Assembly (NCBI RefSeq): GCF_002585305.1
Contig: NZ_NUNF01000001.1
Span: forward strand, 1 to 64,000
Reading direction: 5' to 3'
Length of the DNA stretch: 64,000 bases
Source of the DNA: Bacillus sp. AFS037270
Lineage (GTDB): Bacteria > Bacillota > Bacilli > Bacillales_B > DSM-18226
Both the position numbers and the translations under genes were made by a program. This document shows, in pieces, positions 1-8,101 of the stretch. Numbering within the stretch: the first letter of the stretch is position 1; each line of letters opens with the position of its first letter. The notes beneath the pieces are model-generated. The model had not been told where the DNA came from and ran no database searches. It was given only the letters and a program-made list of their open reading frames with translations.

Positions 1-37
1 AGACCATCGAGGGGCTAGGCGCTGGAGCTGGACGTCA
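1..37. repeat. Edge of a dispersed Bacillus intergenic repeat
   Basis: The first 37 bases are GC-rich compared with the surrounding AT-rich DNA. Read on the minus strand they give a GCTCCAGCGCCTAGCCCCTCG core. From memory, this core belongs to a dispersed, non-coding repeat common between genes of several Bacillus species. Only one end is in the window and I saw no second full copy, so the identification rests on recall of the family and not on a comparison within this window. Confidence 0.45.
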
Positions 38-55
38 AAAGTCCTTTTTCAACAG

Positions 56-64
56 TTATCCACA
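56..64 (+). other. Perfect DnaA-box-like nonamer
   Basis: TTATCCACA matches the DnaA-box consensus exactly. It stands alone, with no cluster and no AT-rich unwinding element, so it is not an origin. It may be a chance match or an isolated DnaA site. Confidence 0.3.
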
Positions 65-105
65 AACGAAAATTTTATAATTTCCTAAAAGATAAATAAT
101 CCTCT

Positions 106-143
106 AAGCAGCTTTGAACAATTGTTCGGGGCTGCTTTTTTAT
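106..143 (+). terminator. Rho-independent terminator of an upstream gene
   Basis: AAGCAGC and GCTGCTT form a stem around an 18-base loop, followed by a run of six T. It would end transcription of a plus-strand gene lying before the window. Confidence 0.6.
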
Positions 144-272
144 TAATCTTCTCTTTTACTAGCTTCTAACAAGTAATAATGCTTTCTTCAGGAGAATAAA
201 ATGGGTGAATGGAGGCAATCCGTTTGCGAATTTCACTGAATCACTTTAGAAAAAGAGGAGTAGTTGGGAAAC

Positions 273-1274
273 ATGGTAAAGAGAAGATGGGCCATTTCAG
301 TTTTATTAATTGGGAGTTTACTAGGTTTAGCAGGATGTAATGAGAAGGTAGCCACTAAAAAGCCAGACCATGGAAAAGAAAAAGTGACAGAATCACAAAA
401 GCAGCCAGTTCAAAAGCCACAGGAGCAACCGCAAAAGGAAGAAGAAAAGAAACCAGTTGTCGTCAAAGTCATGGATCCCAATACCAAAAGTATTGTTAAA
501 ACTTTTTTACCAGAAGAATTAGGATATGCAAGTAATCCAGATTCATATAAACAGGAAATAGAACAGTGGGCCAAAGACCTAGCAAGAGGAACAGATAAAA
601 CAGTGGGATATGATCAACGGATGGTCCTTGATAAAATCGATACAAATGGGCAAATCATTAAAGGAAAGCCTTTGATCATTTTAGATGAAGCGGAATTAGT
701 GAATCGAGTGATGACCGCATCAGCTATGGGCGGTGATGTTGAACTTCCAATAACAATTACAGCAAGCGGCTATAAACCGGAAGACACTGCCCATTTAAAA
801 GAAGTGGTGGTTGGTTCCTTCACGACTTATTTTAACAGCGGGGTAGTGGGCCGTTCAAAAAATATCGAGCTGTCAGCAATGGCGATTAATAATGTTATTG
901 TTGGCACAGGCGACATTTTTTCTTTTAATACAACAGTCGGACCAAGTGATGCTGCCCATGGTTACCAGCCGGCAAAAGAAATTGTTAATAAAAAAATGGT
1001 GATGGGTATCGGCGGCGGAATCTGTCAGACATCGTCGACGTTGTTTAATGCGGTTGACCAGGTTGGGGTTAGTTATGTCGAAAAGCATCATCATTCCTTA
1101 TCTGTTGGCTATGTTCCACAGGGAAGAGATGCAACGGTATCCTATGGTGGTCCGGATTTTCGTTTTAAAAACACAACCGGTGTTCCGTTTTTAATTAAAA
1201 CGATATATGCCAAAGGTAAAGTAACGGTGGAAATTAGAACATCAGCAGCCTATCAAAGTCTTATAAAAAAATAA
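273..1274 (+). CDS. VanW-domain lipoprotein
   Basis: This is a secreted, lipid-anchored protein of about 333 residues. It begins with a positively charged stretch, a hydrophobic segment and a lipobox ending LAGC near residue 22, which predicts signal peptidase II processing. A Lys/Gln/Glu-rich linker follows, then an N-terminal domain, then a C-terminal VanW (YoaR-like) domain with GGGICQTSSTLFNA and HHHSLSVGYVPQGRDATV motifs. VanW proteins are found near cell-wall genes, but their biochemical role is not settled. I prefer ATG 273 to the upstream TTG at 264, because the AGAGGAG at 255-261 nearly touches the TTG. The neighbouring gene is convergent, so it is probably monocistronic. The stop codon lies inside the shared terminator. 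Confidence 0.85.
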   Translation: MVKRRWAISVLLIGSLLGLAGCNEKVATKKPDHGKEKVTESQKQPVQKPQEQPQKEEEKKPVVVKVMDPNTKSIVKTFLPEELGYASNPDSYKQEIEQWAKDLARGTDKTVGYDQRMVLDKIDTNGQIIKGKPLIILDEAELVNRVMTASAMGGDVELPITITASGYKPEDTAHLKEVVVGSFTTYFNSGVVGRSKNIELSAMAINNVIVGTGDIFSFNTTVGPSDAAHGYQPAKEIVNKKMVMGIGGGICQTSSTLFNAVDQVGVSYVEKHHHSLSVGYVPQGRDATVSYGGPDFRFKNTTGVPFLIKTIYAKGKVTVEIRTSAAYQSLIKK

Positions 1275-1320
1275 AAGTAAAGGATGCTGCTAGGAGATTT
1301 AGCAGCATCCTTTACTTTTA
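1272..1320. terminator. Long bidirectional terminator containing both stop codons
   Basis: A perfect 21-bp stem (1272-1292 with 1300-1320) and a 7-base loop separate the convergent VanW and pepF genes. The flanking A and T runs allow termination in both directions. The TAA of the plus gene (1272-1274) and the stop of the minus gene (1318-1320) are the outermost bases of the two arms. Confidence 0.9.
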
Positions 1321-3132
1321 CTTATAGGAGTTTTCTAGCTCTTCAATTAAAGAACCTACGTATGCTACAGCTTTACTGATTGGTTCCGGTTTAGACATAT
1401 CCACGCCTGCATGCTTTAATAATTCCAGCGGTTTCTTTGTACCACCTGCACGAAGCACTTCCAACCAGCGGTCGACGGCCGGCTGGCCCTCATCCTGAAT
1501 CATTTGGGCAACAGCCGTTGATGCGGTCAGTCCAGCTGAGTAAGTGTATGGATATAAACCCATATAGTAGTGAGGCTGGCGCATCCAGGTTAACCGAGCT
1601 CCTTCGTCAATCTCAACCGTATCCCCCCAGAATTCAGAAAGAACATCGCCGGTCACTTCCGATAAGGTCTTGGCTGTCAAGGCCTTTCCTTCCTCAGCAA
1701 GCTTGTAAACTCGTCGTTGGTATTCAGCCTCAAGCAAATGGGTGACAAAGTTATGATAATAGGTTCCCAATAACTGAAGGACTACCCAGCGCCGCATTTT
1801 TTTATCATCATACTTAGCCAGTAAATGCTGACCTAATAACATTTCATGCATCGTAGATGGAGCTTCTACAAAATACATAGAAGGACGGACATTCATGATT
1901 CGCTGGTGCTTATTGGCTAAAAAGAAATGACCGGCGTGGCCGAATTCATGTGTTAATGTAAAGCAGCCGCGCATATTATCCTGCCAAGTTGTCAGGATAT
2001 AAGGATGGGCGCCATAAGGACTAGAACAGAAGGCACCAGTGGATTTACCGATATTATCGGCGCGGTCTACCCATCGTTCCTTAAATCCTCGTTCAATGAT
2101 TTCAACGTACTCTGGTCCCATTACTTTTAGTGATTCTAAAATGACTTGGCTTGCATCTTCATAGGTAGTGGATGGATTAAATTCAGGATCTAAAGGTGCT
2201 TTTAAATCACAGAAACGCATCGTATCCAGACCTAAATGCCGCTTTTTGAATTGGGCAAACCGGCGCATATGTGGGGCTAGTTCTTTAAAAATCGTATCAA
2301 TCTGATTGTTGTACATTCCCAGAGTTACCTGTTGTGGTTCTAAAAGCATATGGGTTACCGATACATATTTCCGCAAGCGGGCAAGTGTAACCTGTTTTTT
2401 TACCTCTGTGGCATAGGTTGCTGCCATTGTATTTTGGTATTGTTTTAACGTTGAAACGAAAGAGTCATATGACTTTCTGCGGGAATCGGTATCAGCTGAA
2501 AATTCATATCGGTTTTCAAATAGGGCAAATGATACGGGCAGCTCATTTCCCTCAATATCATGAATTGGTGCGAATTCCATATCTGCTAGCTTGGTCATTT
2601 GATAGATTTGGTAGGGTGCACCTTGTAGCTCCCCAAGAGCCGCTAGTGCTTCTTCCGTTTCTGGCGATAATGTATGTTTTTTCGTTTCAAGCAGCTCGAG
2701 CAGGTTTTTCTCAAAGACCTTAAGTTCCGGTTCTTCGTTCAGAAATTTTTCAACTGTCCCCTCGGGAAGGGCAAGAATCTCGAAATTAATAAAAGAAAGC
2801 TCTGCAATACTTTTCGTACGCAATGTCGAAAATTTAGCGGAGTCGGCTTGATGGCGGGGATCCGTTCCATCAGCAGATTGCCGTAAATTGGCGAAGGTCC
2901 CAGCTTTAATGATCCTCATTTGAAGCTGTTCTTGAGCTAATAAGCATTCTAATAAAGCATCTGAATTTGTATGTAACGTCCCTTTAAATCTGTTAAACTG
3001 AGAAATTTCGTTTTCAATTATGGTTAATTCCGCTTCCCAGGCTTCTTTTGAAGGGAATAAATCTGCTAAATTCCATGCTTCTTCAAGTGGAACCTCAGAG
3101 CGGCTGAGGCGCTTTTCCGTCTTCTTAGTCAT
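1318..3132 (-). CDS. pepF: Oligoendopeptidase F, M3 family (copy 1)
   Basis: This is a cytoplasmic zinc metallopeptidase that cleaves short peptides. At 604 residues it is full length for PepF. The M3 zinc site is visible as HEFGH at residues 395-399, followed by the conserved downstream glutamate region (APSTMHEMLLG). The start is the ATG at 3132, preceded by GGAGGAG at good spacing. It is monocistronic, facing the VanW gene, with a divergent thioesterase upstream. A second, clearly diverged PepF lies at 31.99 kb. The two share the N-terminal EVP...WNLxDxxP signature but differ enough to suggest old paralogs. Physiological substrates cannot be read from sequence. Confidence 0.93.
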   Translation of the reverse strand: MTKKTEKRLSRSEVPLEEAWNLADLFPSKEAWEAELTIIENEISQFNRFKGTLHTNSDALLECLLAQEQLQMRIIKAGTFANLRQSADGTDPRHQADSAKFSTLRTKSIAELSFINFEILALPEGTVEKFLNEEPELKVFEKNLLELLETKKHTLSPETEEALAALGELQGAPYQIYQMTKLADMEFAPIHDIEGNELPVSFALFENRYEFSADTDSRRKSYDSFVSTLKQYQNTMAATYATEVKKQVTLARLRKYVSVTHMLLEPQQVTLGMYNNQIDTIFKELAPHMRRFAQFKKRHLGLDTMRFCDLKAPLDPEFNPSTTYEDASQVILESLKVMGPEYVEIIERGFKERWVDRADNIGKSTGAFCSSPYGAHPYILTTWQDNMRGCFTLTHEFGHAGHFFLANKHQRIMNVRPSMYFVEAPSTMHEMLLGQHLLAKYDDKKMRRWVVLQLLGTYYHNFVTHLLEAEYQRRVYKLAEEGKALTAKTLSEVTGDVLSEFWGDTVEIDEGARLTWMRQPHYYMGLYPYTYSAGLTASTAVAQMIQDEGQPAVDRWLEVLRAGGTKKPLELLKHAGVDMSKPEPISKAVAYVGSLIEELENSYK

Positions 3133-3218
3133 CCGATCTCCTCCTTACATTTTGTATTACTAAATTTTAACATAAGTAATCAAACATGTTATAATTTTCT
3201 GGAAAAGGAGGTTTGACA

Positions 3219-3701
3219 ATGGAGGAAAAGATAATAAAAGCAATTCAAGATGAGTATCCAGATGATTTTGCCTGGTGTTATGGCTGTGGCCGCTTAAATG
3301 ATGCAGGCCACCATTTCCGAACTGGCTGGGAAAAAGATAAAACCGTAACGGTCTATACACCGAAACCGGAACATACGGCTTTGCCTGGATTTGTTTATGG
3401 AGGACTTATTGCTTCGTTAATTGATTGTCATGGTACAGGATCTGCTTCCTTGGCCTTACATCGGAAAAATGGTTTTGAACCTGGTGAAAGGGAAGATCCG
3501 CCTCGTTTTGTAACCGCTTCCTTAAATGTAGAATTCTTGAGGCCGACTCCACATGGTGTCCAGTTAAAGGCAATAGGTAAGGTTGAGGAAATTCACCCAA
3601 AAAAATTTAAAGTAGTGGCAGAAGTATTCGCAAATGATAATCTTTGTGCTCGTGGAGAAGTAGTTGCGGTCGTCATGCCAAGTAGTTTTTTAAAGAAATG
3701 A
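3219..3701 (+). CDS. PaaI-family hotdog-fold thioesterase
   Basis: This protein of about 160 residues carries a single hotdog domain. Family-typical segments are CYGCGRLNDAGHHF near the start, then PGFVYGGLIASLIDCHGTGSA around the helix that lines the active site, then FLRPTPHG. It is likely a cytoplasmic acyl-CoA thioesterase, substrate unknown. Start choice: AAAGGAGG at 3204-3211 sits seven bases before ATG 3219, so the upstream TTG at 3213 is too close. It is divergent from pepF and appears to be monocistronic. Confidence 0.8.
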   Translation: MEEKIIKAIQDEYPDDFAWCYGCGRLNDAGHHFRTGWEKDKTVTVYTPKPEHTALPGFVYGGLIASLIDCHGTGSASLALHRKNGFEPGEREDPPRFVTASLNVEFLRPTPHGVQLKAIGKVEEIHPKKFKVVAEVFANDNLCARGEVVAVVMPSSFLKK

Positions 3702-3722
3702 AATTTAGTAGAATGATAGTGA

Positions 3723-3747
3723 ATCCACTCTTTTAAAAAGAGTGGAT
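3723..3747. repeat. 12-bp inverted repeat after the thioesterase gene
   Basis: ATCCACTCTTTT and AAAAGAGTGGAT form a 12-bp stem with almost no loop. It lies 22 bases after the thioesterase stop. No T run follows, so it may be a weak terminator, an mRNA-end hairpin or a protein site. Confidence 0.45.
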
Positions 3748-3838
3748 CCATTGTAATAAAAATGTAATAATTCCAAATGAAACCAATTGCACCCCTGGGT
3801 CGTCATATGTATTGAAGGTTTTTACAGGGGGGAAATGG

Positions 3839-4225
3839 ATGAGCTGGCTAAAAAAAATGATCATCACTATGATGTTTAGTTTGACACTCTCTGCTGGACT
3901 TTGTATCGGGTTCTTTGGCCCTGTCTTATTTCAGGAAGGAAACCCTATACCGCTCTTAGTATCTATCCTTAAATTAAAAACCACCGATTCTAACTATGTT
4001 CAATTTCTTAATTCAGAAAAACAGAGCATGTATTTAGCCACAAATCAAGGGAAGAACCCACTTTTCGAGGTTAAGGAATTTATGAAGTCAAAAGGGTGGA
4101 AATTTGAGGAGCAAATGGGTTCGGGATTAATCTTTCTAAAGGACGAGAATGAAGCAATCGTGTTGACAAGACAGTATTCTAAATACTTTGTTATTTGGGA
4201 TGTTTCAAAAAGTGTTGTAAAGTAA
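3839..4225 (+). CDS. Unknown membrane-anchored small protein
   Basis: I do not recognise this 128-residue protein. It has a short basic start (MSWLKK), then a hydrophobic stretch of about 25 residues that could be an uncleaved signal anchor, then a soluble domain of about 95 residues with mixed charge. I chose ATG 3839 because it lies six to eight bases after an AGGGGGG ribosome binding site. An upstream in-frame TTG at 3812 would put that site inside the gene. It stands alone between two hairpins and faces a TetR gene. It is probably a real Bacillaceae gene of unknown function with the domain outside the cell. Confidence 0.6.
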   Translation: MSWLKKMIITMMFSLTLSAGLCIGFFGPVLFQEGNPIPLLVSILKLKTTDSNYVQFLNSEKQSMYLATNQGKNPLFEVKEFMKSKGWKFEEQMGSGLIFLKDENEAIVLTRQYSKYFVIWDVSKSVVK

Positions 4226-4246
4226 AACAACTACATAAATTTAAAT

Positions 4247-4271
4247 CCCCCTAATCCAGCTGACTAGGGGG
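4247..4271. terminator. Hairpin between convergent genes
   Basis: CCCCCTA and TAGGGGG pair around an 11-base loop between the plus gene ending at 4225 and the minus gene ending at 4274. T runs are poor on both sides, so it may be a modest terminator. Confidence 0.55.
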
Positions 4272-4273
4272 CA

Positions 4274-5179
4274 TTAATTAATTTCTTTCACCAATCTAAA
4301 ATAATCTTCAACGAGCTGTTTTAGAGGTTGAAGTTCTTTTTTCCAAGACGTATTTCCCCCCATCGAATCAAGGGCGCTTTCAAGTAAGAATTTACGAGGG
4401 CTGTTAGAATGAAGTAATTCTTCTTGGATAAAATCTAGCAGCTCAAGATATTTTTCTTGTTTTTCCTCATCATTGACCGTCTTCGAGATGGACTTTTTGC
4501 AAATTTCTGATAAATGGATCAGTTGATTTTTAAACCCTTGATAGTCCTTTTTATTGGAAGGCATCCAAGATTCGAGGATTTCGGGGTCAAGCAATTGATC
4601 TCCAGTCTTTGAAACCTCTTCGACTATCTTCACTAATCTTCTTACTGAATATCGAACCACAGGGCTAATTTTTTCTTCTGTTTCATATGCTAGCCGATTA
4701 TATTGAACGTTATGTTGAAGAATTCCTTGGAACATAATCGCACAATCTAAGAGATAGGGTTTTTTATCCTCGCCAAATAAATCGAGGAAGCGTCCATACG
4801 TCCAACGGAGCGCCCTCAACCTACTTTGCCGGACAAACTGTTTTAACTCCGGCTCATTGGAAGCCATGACTTCTTCATAGATGGCAATTAATTTGTTTTT
4901 TCTATTCGTCACCATTTGCATTTCGAGTTGTTTTATAAATATTTCAATATTAGCAGGATCCTGGCCGATCAATAAATGATTTCGATCTATTTCGAGCTGC
5001 TTATAAACGGAACCATAAATGCTGATTAATAATTCATTTTTTGAAGAAAAATAATTATAAAAGGTCCCTTTCGAGATGCCGCTGTAATCCAAGATATCTT
5101 GGATAGACGTGGCTTGAAACCCTTTTTCAACAAACAATTGATGGGCCATTTTCATAACATTTTGTTTTCGATTGTACAT
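4274..5179 (-). CDS. TetR/AcrR-family transcriptional regulator
   Basis: The N-terminal helix-turn-helix is typical of TetR proteins: AHQLFVEKGFQATSIQDILDYSGISKGTFYNYFSSKNELL, roughly residues 13-53. The rest, about 240 residues, is helical and longer than the usual ligand-binding half. No transporter or enzyme gene is adjacent, so the ligand and targets are unknown. The ATG at 5179 is preceded by a G-rich GGGGGATT. Half-sites of an operator-like cluster lie just upstream at 5201-5228, so autoregulation is likely. The divergent neighbour at 5402 is a possible target. Confidence 0.85.
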   Translation of the reverse strand: MYNRKQNVMKMAHQLFVEKGFQATSIQDILDYSGISKGTFYNYFSSKNELLISIYGSVYKQLEIDRNHLLIGQDPANIEIFIKQLEMQMVTNRKNKLIAIYEEVMASNEPELKQFVRQSRLRALRWTYGRFLDLFGEDKKPYLLDCAIMFQGILQHNVQYNRLAYETEEKISPVVRYSVRRLVKIVEEVSKTGDQLLDPEILESWMPSNKKDYQGFKNQLIHLSEICKKSISKTVNDEEKQEKYLELLDFIQEELLHSNSPRKFLLESALDSMGGNTSWKKELQPLKQLVEDYFRLVKEIN

Positions 5180-5200
5180 ATAATCCCCCGTTGTTGGATT

Positions 5201-5228
5201 TATACTACCAGTATAAAATAATACTACC
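5201..5228. promoter_or_regulatory. Operator-like cluster upstream of the TetR gene
   Basis: Three alternating half-sites are visible: ATACT (5202-5206), AGTAT (5210-5214) and ATACT (5221-5225). The first two form TATACT-ACC-AGTATA, the last two AGTAT-6-ATACT, and ATACTACC is directly repeated 19 bp apart. The position 22 bp before the regulator start fits an autoregulatory TetR operator. The link is inferred. Confidence 0.45.
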
Positions 5229-5401
5229 TTAATTTAGAGTTCAATACAAACCCATTGATTTTACAGATTTTTTTAATGCGAAAATTGAAATGACAGTACA
5301 TTAAAATGTTGTGTACGGTTCAGATAGGATGATAATTCTTGCAATTTGCATTTTTGGTAAAGTGATTTAATATTAGTACAGACAGATATAGGAGGGTAAG
5401 T

Positions 5402-6001
5402 ATGCTAAAAGAAAAGATCAAAAAGTACATATCGGAAAAAGAAAGCCAATCAACTGTTGAAGGGGTTGTTCTCTTTAGAGAGGAAATAGAATTCGCAGAA
5501 CAAAACCAGCTTGCTGGTGAGAGTCATTTAGTCGAAAAGGATGCAAATACTCGTTTTGCCGATGCTTATATTGAACGTTGTGATAAAGAAACGGAAAATA
5601 TGTTAAAGAATGAAACATCAGCGTTTTTGTCTGAACCACTTGATTATTTCAAGAAGCATAAAAATGAGTTTATATATTTCGAGTCGAAATGGTTCGATTT
5701 TGTCAATGTGGATGCGATTTCACTTGAAGTAGACGATGTATTCGGAACCTATGACGTCATGCTGGGGTTAAAGTTTCAGAAGAAATATGATAAACAGCTT
5801 AAGGAATATTTAAATGTGCATTTATCAGGTGAGGAGGCAAAATTTGATTTAATGTTTAGTAATGAAGACGGGTTGTGGAATTTAAACTTTGCCCTGAATT
5901 ATGTAGAAGGTTTTCGAGAGGAAATGACAGTGGGAGAGGCCTTCCAGTTAATCTATCATTTCTTATTTAAATTGGTAGAAGCGGTAGAACCCGCGCAATA
6001 G
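5402..6001 (+). CDS. Conserved protein of unknown function
   Basis: This 199-residue acidic, soluble-looking protein has no signal peptide or membrane segment. The N-terminal third is rich in charged residues. The C-terminal half (FDFVNVDAISLEVDDVFGTYDVMLGLKF and DGLWNLNFALNYVEGF segments) looks like a compact alpha/beta domain. I cannot assign a family with confidence. The start is well supported by TAGGAGGGT seven bases upstream. It is transcribed away from the TetR gene and ended by a strong terminator, so it is monocistronic. It may be controlled by the TetR protein across the shared intergenic region. Confidence 0.65.
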   Translation: MLKEKIKKYISEKESQSTVEGVVLFREEIEFAEQNQLAGESHLVEKDANTRFADAYIERCDKETENMLKNETSAFLSEPLDYFKKHKNEFIYFESKWFDFVNVDAISLEVDDVFGTYDVMLGLKFQKKYDKQLKEYLNVHLSGEEAKFDLMFSNEDGLWNLNFALNYVEGFREEMTVGEAFQLIYHFLFKLVEAVEPAQ

Positions 6002-6011
6002 GGAGGGAAAC

Positions 6012-6054
6012 AAGAAATCCTAATCAGCTTTGTAGACTGATTAGGATTTCTTTG
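6012..6054 (+). terminator. Strong Rho-independent terminator
   Basis: A 16-bp stem (AAGAAATCCTAATCAG with CTGATTAGGATTTCTT) lies 10 bases after the stop at 6001. It is symmetric enough to serve the minus gene ending at 6079 as well. Confidence 0.8.
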
Positions 6055-6078
6055 TTAAATGCCCTAGTGCATAGACGC

Positions 6079-6372
6079 CTAACTTAGTGACTGTTCTGTA
6101 ATTGAAATGGCTGACCCCGTCGATGTATGTTCGTTCACCCAGCCTAGTGAGGTTTCAGAAACAGCCTGCCAATTTGGGATTTCCTCTTTATGCTGTTCTA
6201 CCCAGCTCATGCAGTATTGCGGATCAATGTTATATTCCATACATTGAGAGAGAAACGATTGAATCGTATCCTGATTGCAATTTTCCCAGGACCTGCAGGT
6301 ATAGCCCCATATATTTTCCATTTTTGCATGAATAGATACCTCATTAATAAAATCACTAAATTGCCCTGACAT
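6079..6372 (-). CDS. Small protein of unknown function
   Basis: This 97-residue protein is unusually rich in Trp (5) with three Cys, and has no signal peptide or membrane segment. I do not recognise it. ATG 6372 lies eight bases after AAGGAG, which supports translation better than the GTG at 6381. It faces the preceding gene and is divergent from the germination operon. The sigma-G-like promoter of that operon points away from it. Confidence 0.55.
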   Translation of the reverse strand: MSGQFSDFINEVSIHAKMENIWGYTCRSWENCNQDTIQSFLSQCMEYNIDPQYCMSWVEQHKEEIPNWQAVSETSLGWVNEHTSTGSAISITEQSLS

Positions 6373-6454
6373 TAACTCCACTCCTTCAGCCGATAAATTC
6401 TTCTACACTAATCAGTATGTCCAAGCTCATCAAGTCAAAATTCAGGGACAAGAG

Positions 6455-6483
6455 GAATATTTTAGAATCATTGGAGCAAATTA
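6455..6483 (+). promoter_or_regulatory. Sigma-G-like promoter of the germinant receptor operon
   Basis: GAATA (6455-6459), a 17-bp spacer and CAAATTA (6477-6483) match the sigma-G consensus (GHATR, 17-18 bp, CATXHTA) except at one position. It lies about 60 bases before the gerA-type start. gerA-family operons are known to be made in the forespore under sigma-G, so the position fits. The start site is not shown by sequence alone. Confidence 0.5.
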
Positions 6484-6541
6484 TTAAAAGAAATCTTGGA
6501 AATTGAATGTCTAAAAAAATTTACCCAATCGGAGTTTTTCG

Positions 6542-8101
6542 ATGAGAAAAATTAAAAAATTTCTTAAAGACGACAAGAAGTCATTACCTAGTGAAAAAAC
6601 AGAAAAGGAAATCGAAGCTGATTTATCCATTAACATTGACCGATTAAAGCAGCTTTTTGAGGACTGCTCTGATATCGTCTTTCGGCAAATTATTGCTGGA
6701 GAGGTAGAAGCCTGCCTGTTATTTGTAGATGGGCTAATTGATACCAACAGTATCCAGCTTCACGGAATCAGCCAGATGTTGAGGGAAGTCGAGAGAGAGC
6801 GTGTAACGGCAGACTTTATAATTGAAAGGATTATTTCGGTTAGTTCTGTTACTGAAATCACTAAGCTTGATGATGCTGTCAAAAATATTCTGAAAGGGAA
6901 TACCGTTCTTTTAGTCGATAAAGTGAGCACCGGCATTGTTATTGATGCAAAGGGCGGTCAACGAAGAGGAGTAACAGAACCTGAAACAGAGTCTGTTGTT
7001 CGTGGACCCCGTGAAGGTTTAACGGAAAGTCTCCGAGTAAATACAGCGCTTGTCAGACAAAAAATCCGCTCTAACCGTCTAAAAACAATTGCAAAAGATG
7101 TAGGCGAGGAAACGAAAACTGGAATCGCAATTATGTATATCGATGGTTTGGTTTCTCCCAATCTCTTAGAAGAAGTTCAAGCGCGGCTTGACAGGATCAA
7201 GATAGACGGTGTGTTGGAAAGCGGTTATATTGAAGAATTAATTGAGGATAATCCTTGGAGTGTATTTCCGCAAATCCAAAATTCAGAACGTCCGGACACG
7301 ATTGCCGCTAATCTATTAGAAGGAAGAGTGGCAATTATAATCGATGGGACCCCGCTCGCTCTCGTCATGCCAGCAACCTTTTGGCAGTTTCTTCAAGCAA
7401 GTGAGGATTATTACCATCGTTATCACATATCTATTTTTCTTCGTCTGCTTCGTATCATCTTTGTATTTATTGCTCTTACCTTACCAAGTATTTATGTAGC
7501 CGTGACTACCTATCATCAGGAGATGATTCCGACAAACCTGCTGTTTAGTATTGCATCATCGAGGGAAGCCATCCCATTTCCAGCTTTTGTTGAGGCTATG
7601 ATAATGGAGATTTCCTTTGAAGCGCTCCGGGAAGCAGGGGTACGGCTTCCAAAAATTGTTGGTCAAGCCGTTAGTATCCTTGGGGCACTTGTGATTGGCC
7701 AGGCCGCTGTTGAGGCAGGAATTGTTTCGGCTCCTATGGTTATTGTCGTTTCCTTAACGGGTATCGCTTCTTTTACTATCCCAAGATTCAATATGGCGAT
7801 TTCTGTTCGGCTCCTGCGTTTTCCATTTATTGTTCTTGCAGGAATGTTCGGTTTATTTGGGATTGTTTTGGGTATCTTGATTATCCTAACACATTTATCC
7901 AAATTAAGATCCTTTGGTATTCCTTATTTATCTCCTGTATCTCCCCTGTCGATGAAAGGACTTAAGGATGTATTTATACGGGTTCCATGGTGGTCGATGA
8001 ATCAACGTCCGAATCAAACCGTTAAAGTGGATATGACACGAGAAGGGAAAGGTTTAAAACCAAGCCCCGGAAAAGGCAGTGAAGAAGGGGATGAGTCATG
8101 A
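6542..8101 (+). CDS. Spore germination protein, GerA-type (A subunit)
   Basis: This is the A subunit of a nutrient germinant receptor, 519 residues, in the inner spore membrane. It has a cytosolic N-terminal region of about 290 residues, with typical GerA segments (FRQIIAGEVEACLLFVDGL; RGPREGLTESLRVNTALVRQKI). About five membrane segments follow from residue 295 to 470, including the FP/PS-rich stretch IPFPAFVEAMIMEISFEALREAGVRLP. A basic tail ends it. GGAG lies seven bases before the ATG. It overlaps the next gene by four bases (ATGA). Which nutrient is sensed cannot be told from sequence. Confidence 0.93.
   Translation: MRKIKKFLKDDKKSLPSEKTEKEIEADLSINIDRLKQLFEDCSDIVFRQIIAGEVEACLLFVDGLIDTNSIQLHGISQMLREVERERVTADFIIERIISVSSVTEITKLDDAVKNILKGNTVLLVDKVSTGIVIDAKGGQRRGVTEPETESVVRGPREGLTESLRVNTALVRQKIRSNRLKTIAKDVGEETKTGIAIMYIDGLVSPNLLEEVQARLDRIKIDGVLESGYIEELIEDNPWSVFPQIQNSERPDTIAANLLEGRVAIIIDGTPLALVMPATFWQFLQASEDYYHRYHISIFLRLLRIIFVFIALTLPSIYVAVTTYHQEMIPTNLLFSIASSREAIPFPAFVEAMIMEISFEALREAGVRLPKIVGQAVSILGALVIGQAAVEAGIVSAPMVIVVSLTGIASFTIPRFNMAISVRLLRFPFIVLAGMFGLFGIVLGILIILTHLSKLRSFGIPYLSPVSPLSMKGLKDVFIRVPWWSMNQRPNQTVKVDMTREGKGLKPSPGKGSEEGDES

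Noticed and set aside
201..239. 12-codon frame (MGEWRQSVCEFH) with a GGAG site before the VanW gene
   Set aside because: It could be a leader peptide, but there is no attenuator-like hairpin between it and the gene and it is too short to support.
3723..3747. Rho-independent terminator after the thioesterase gene
   Set aside because: The stem is perfect but no T run follows on either strand close enough, so I list it only as an inverted repeat.
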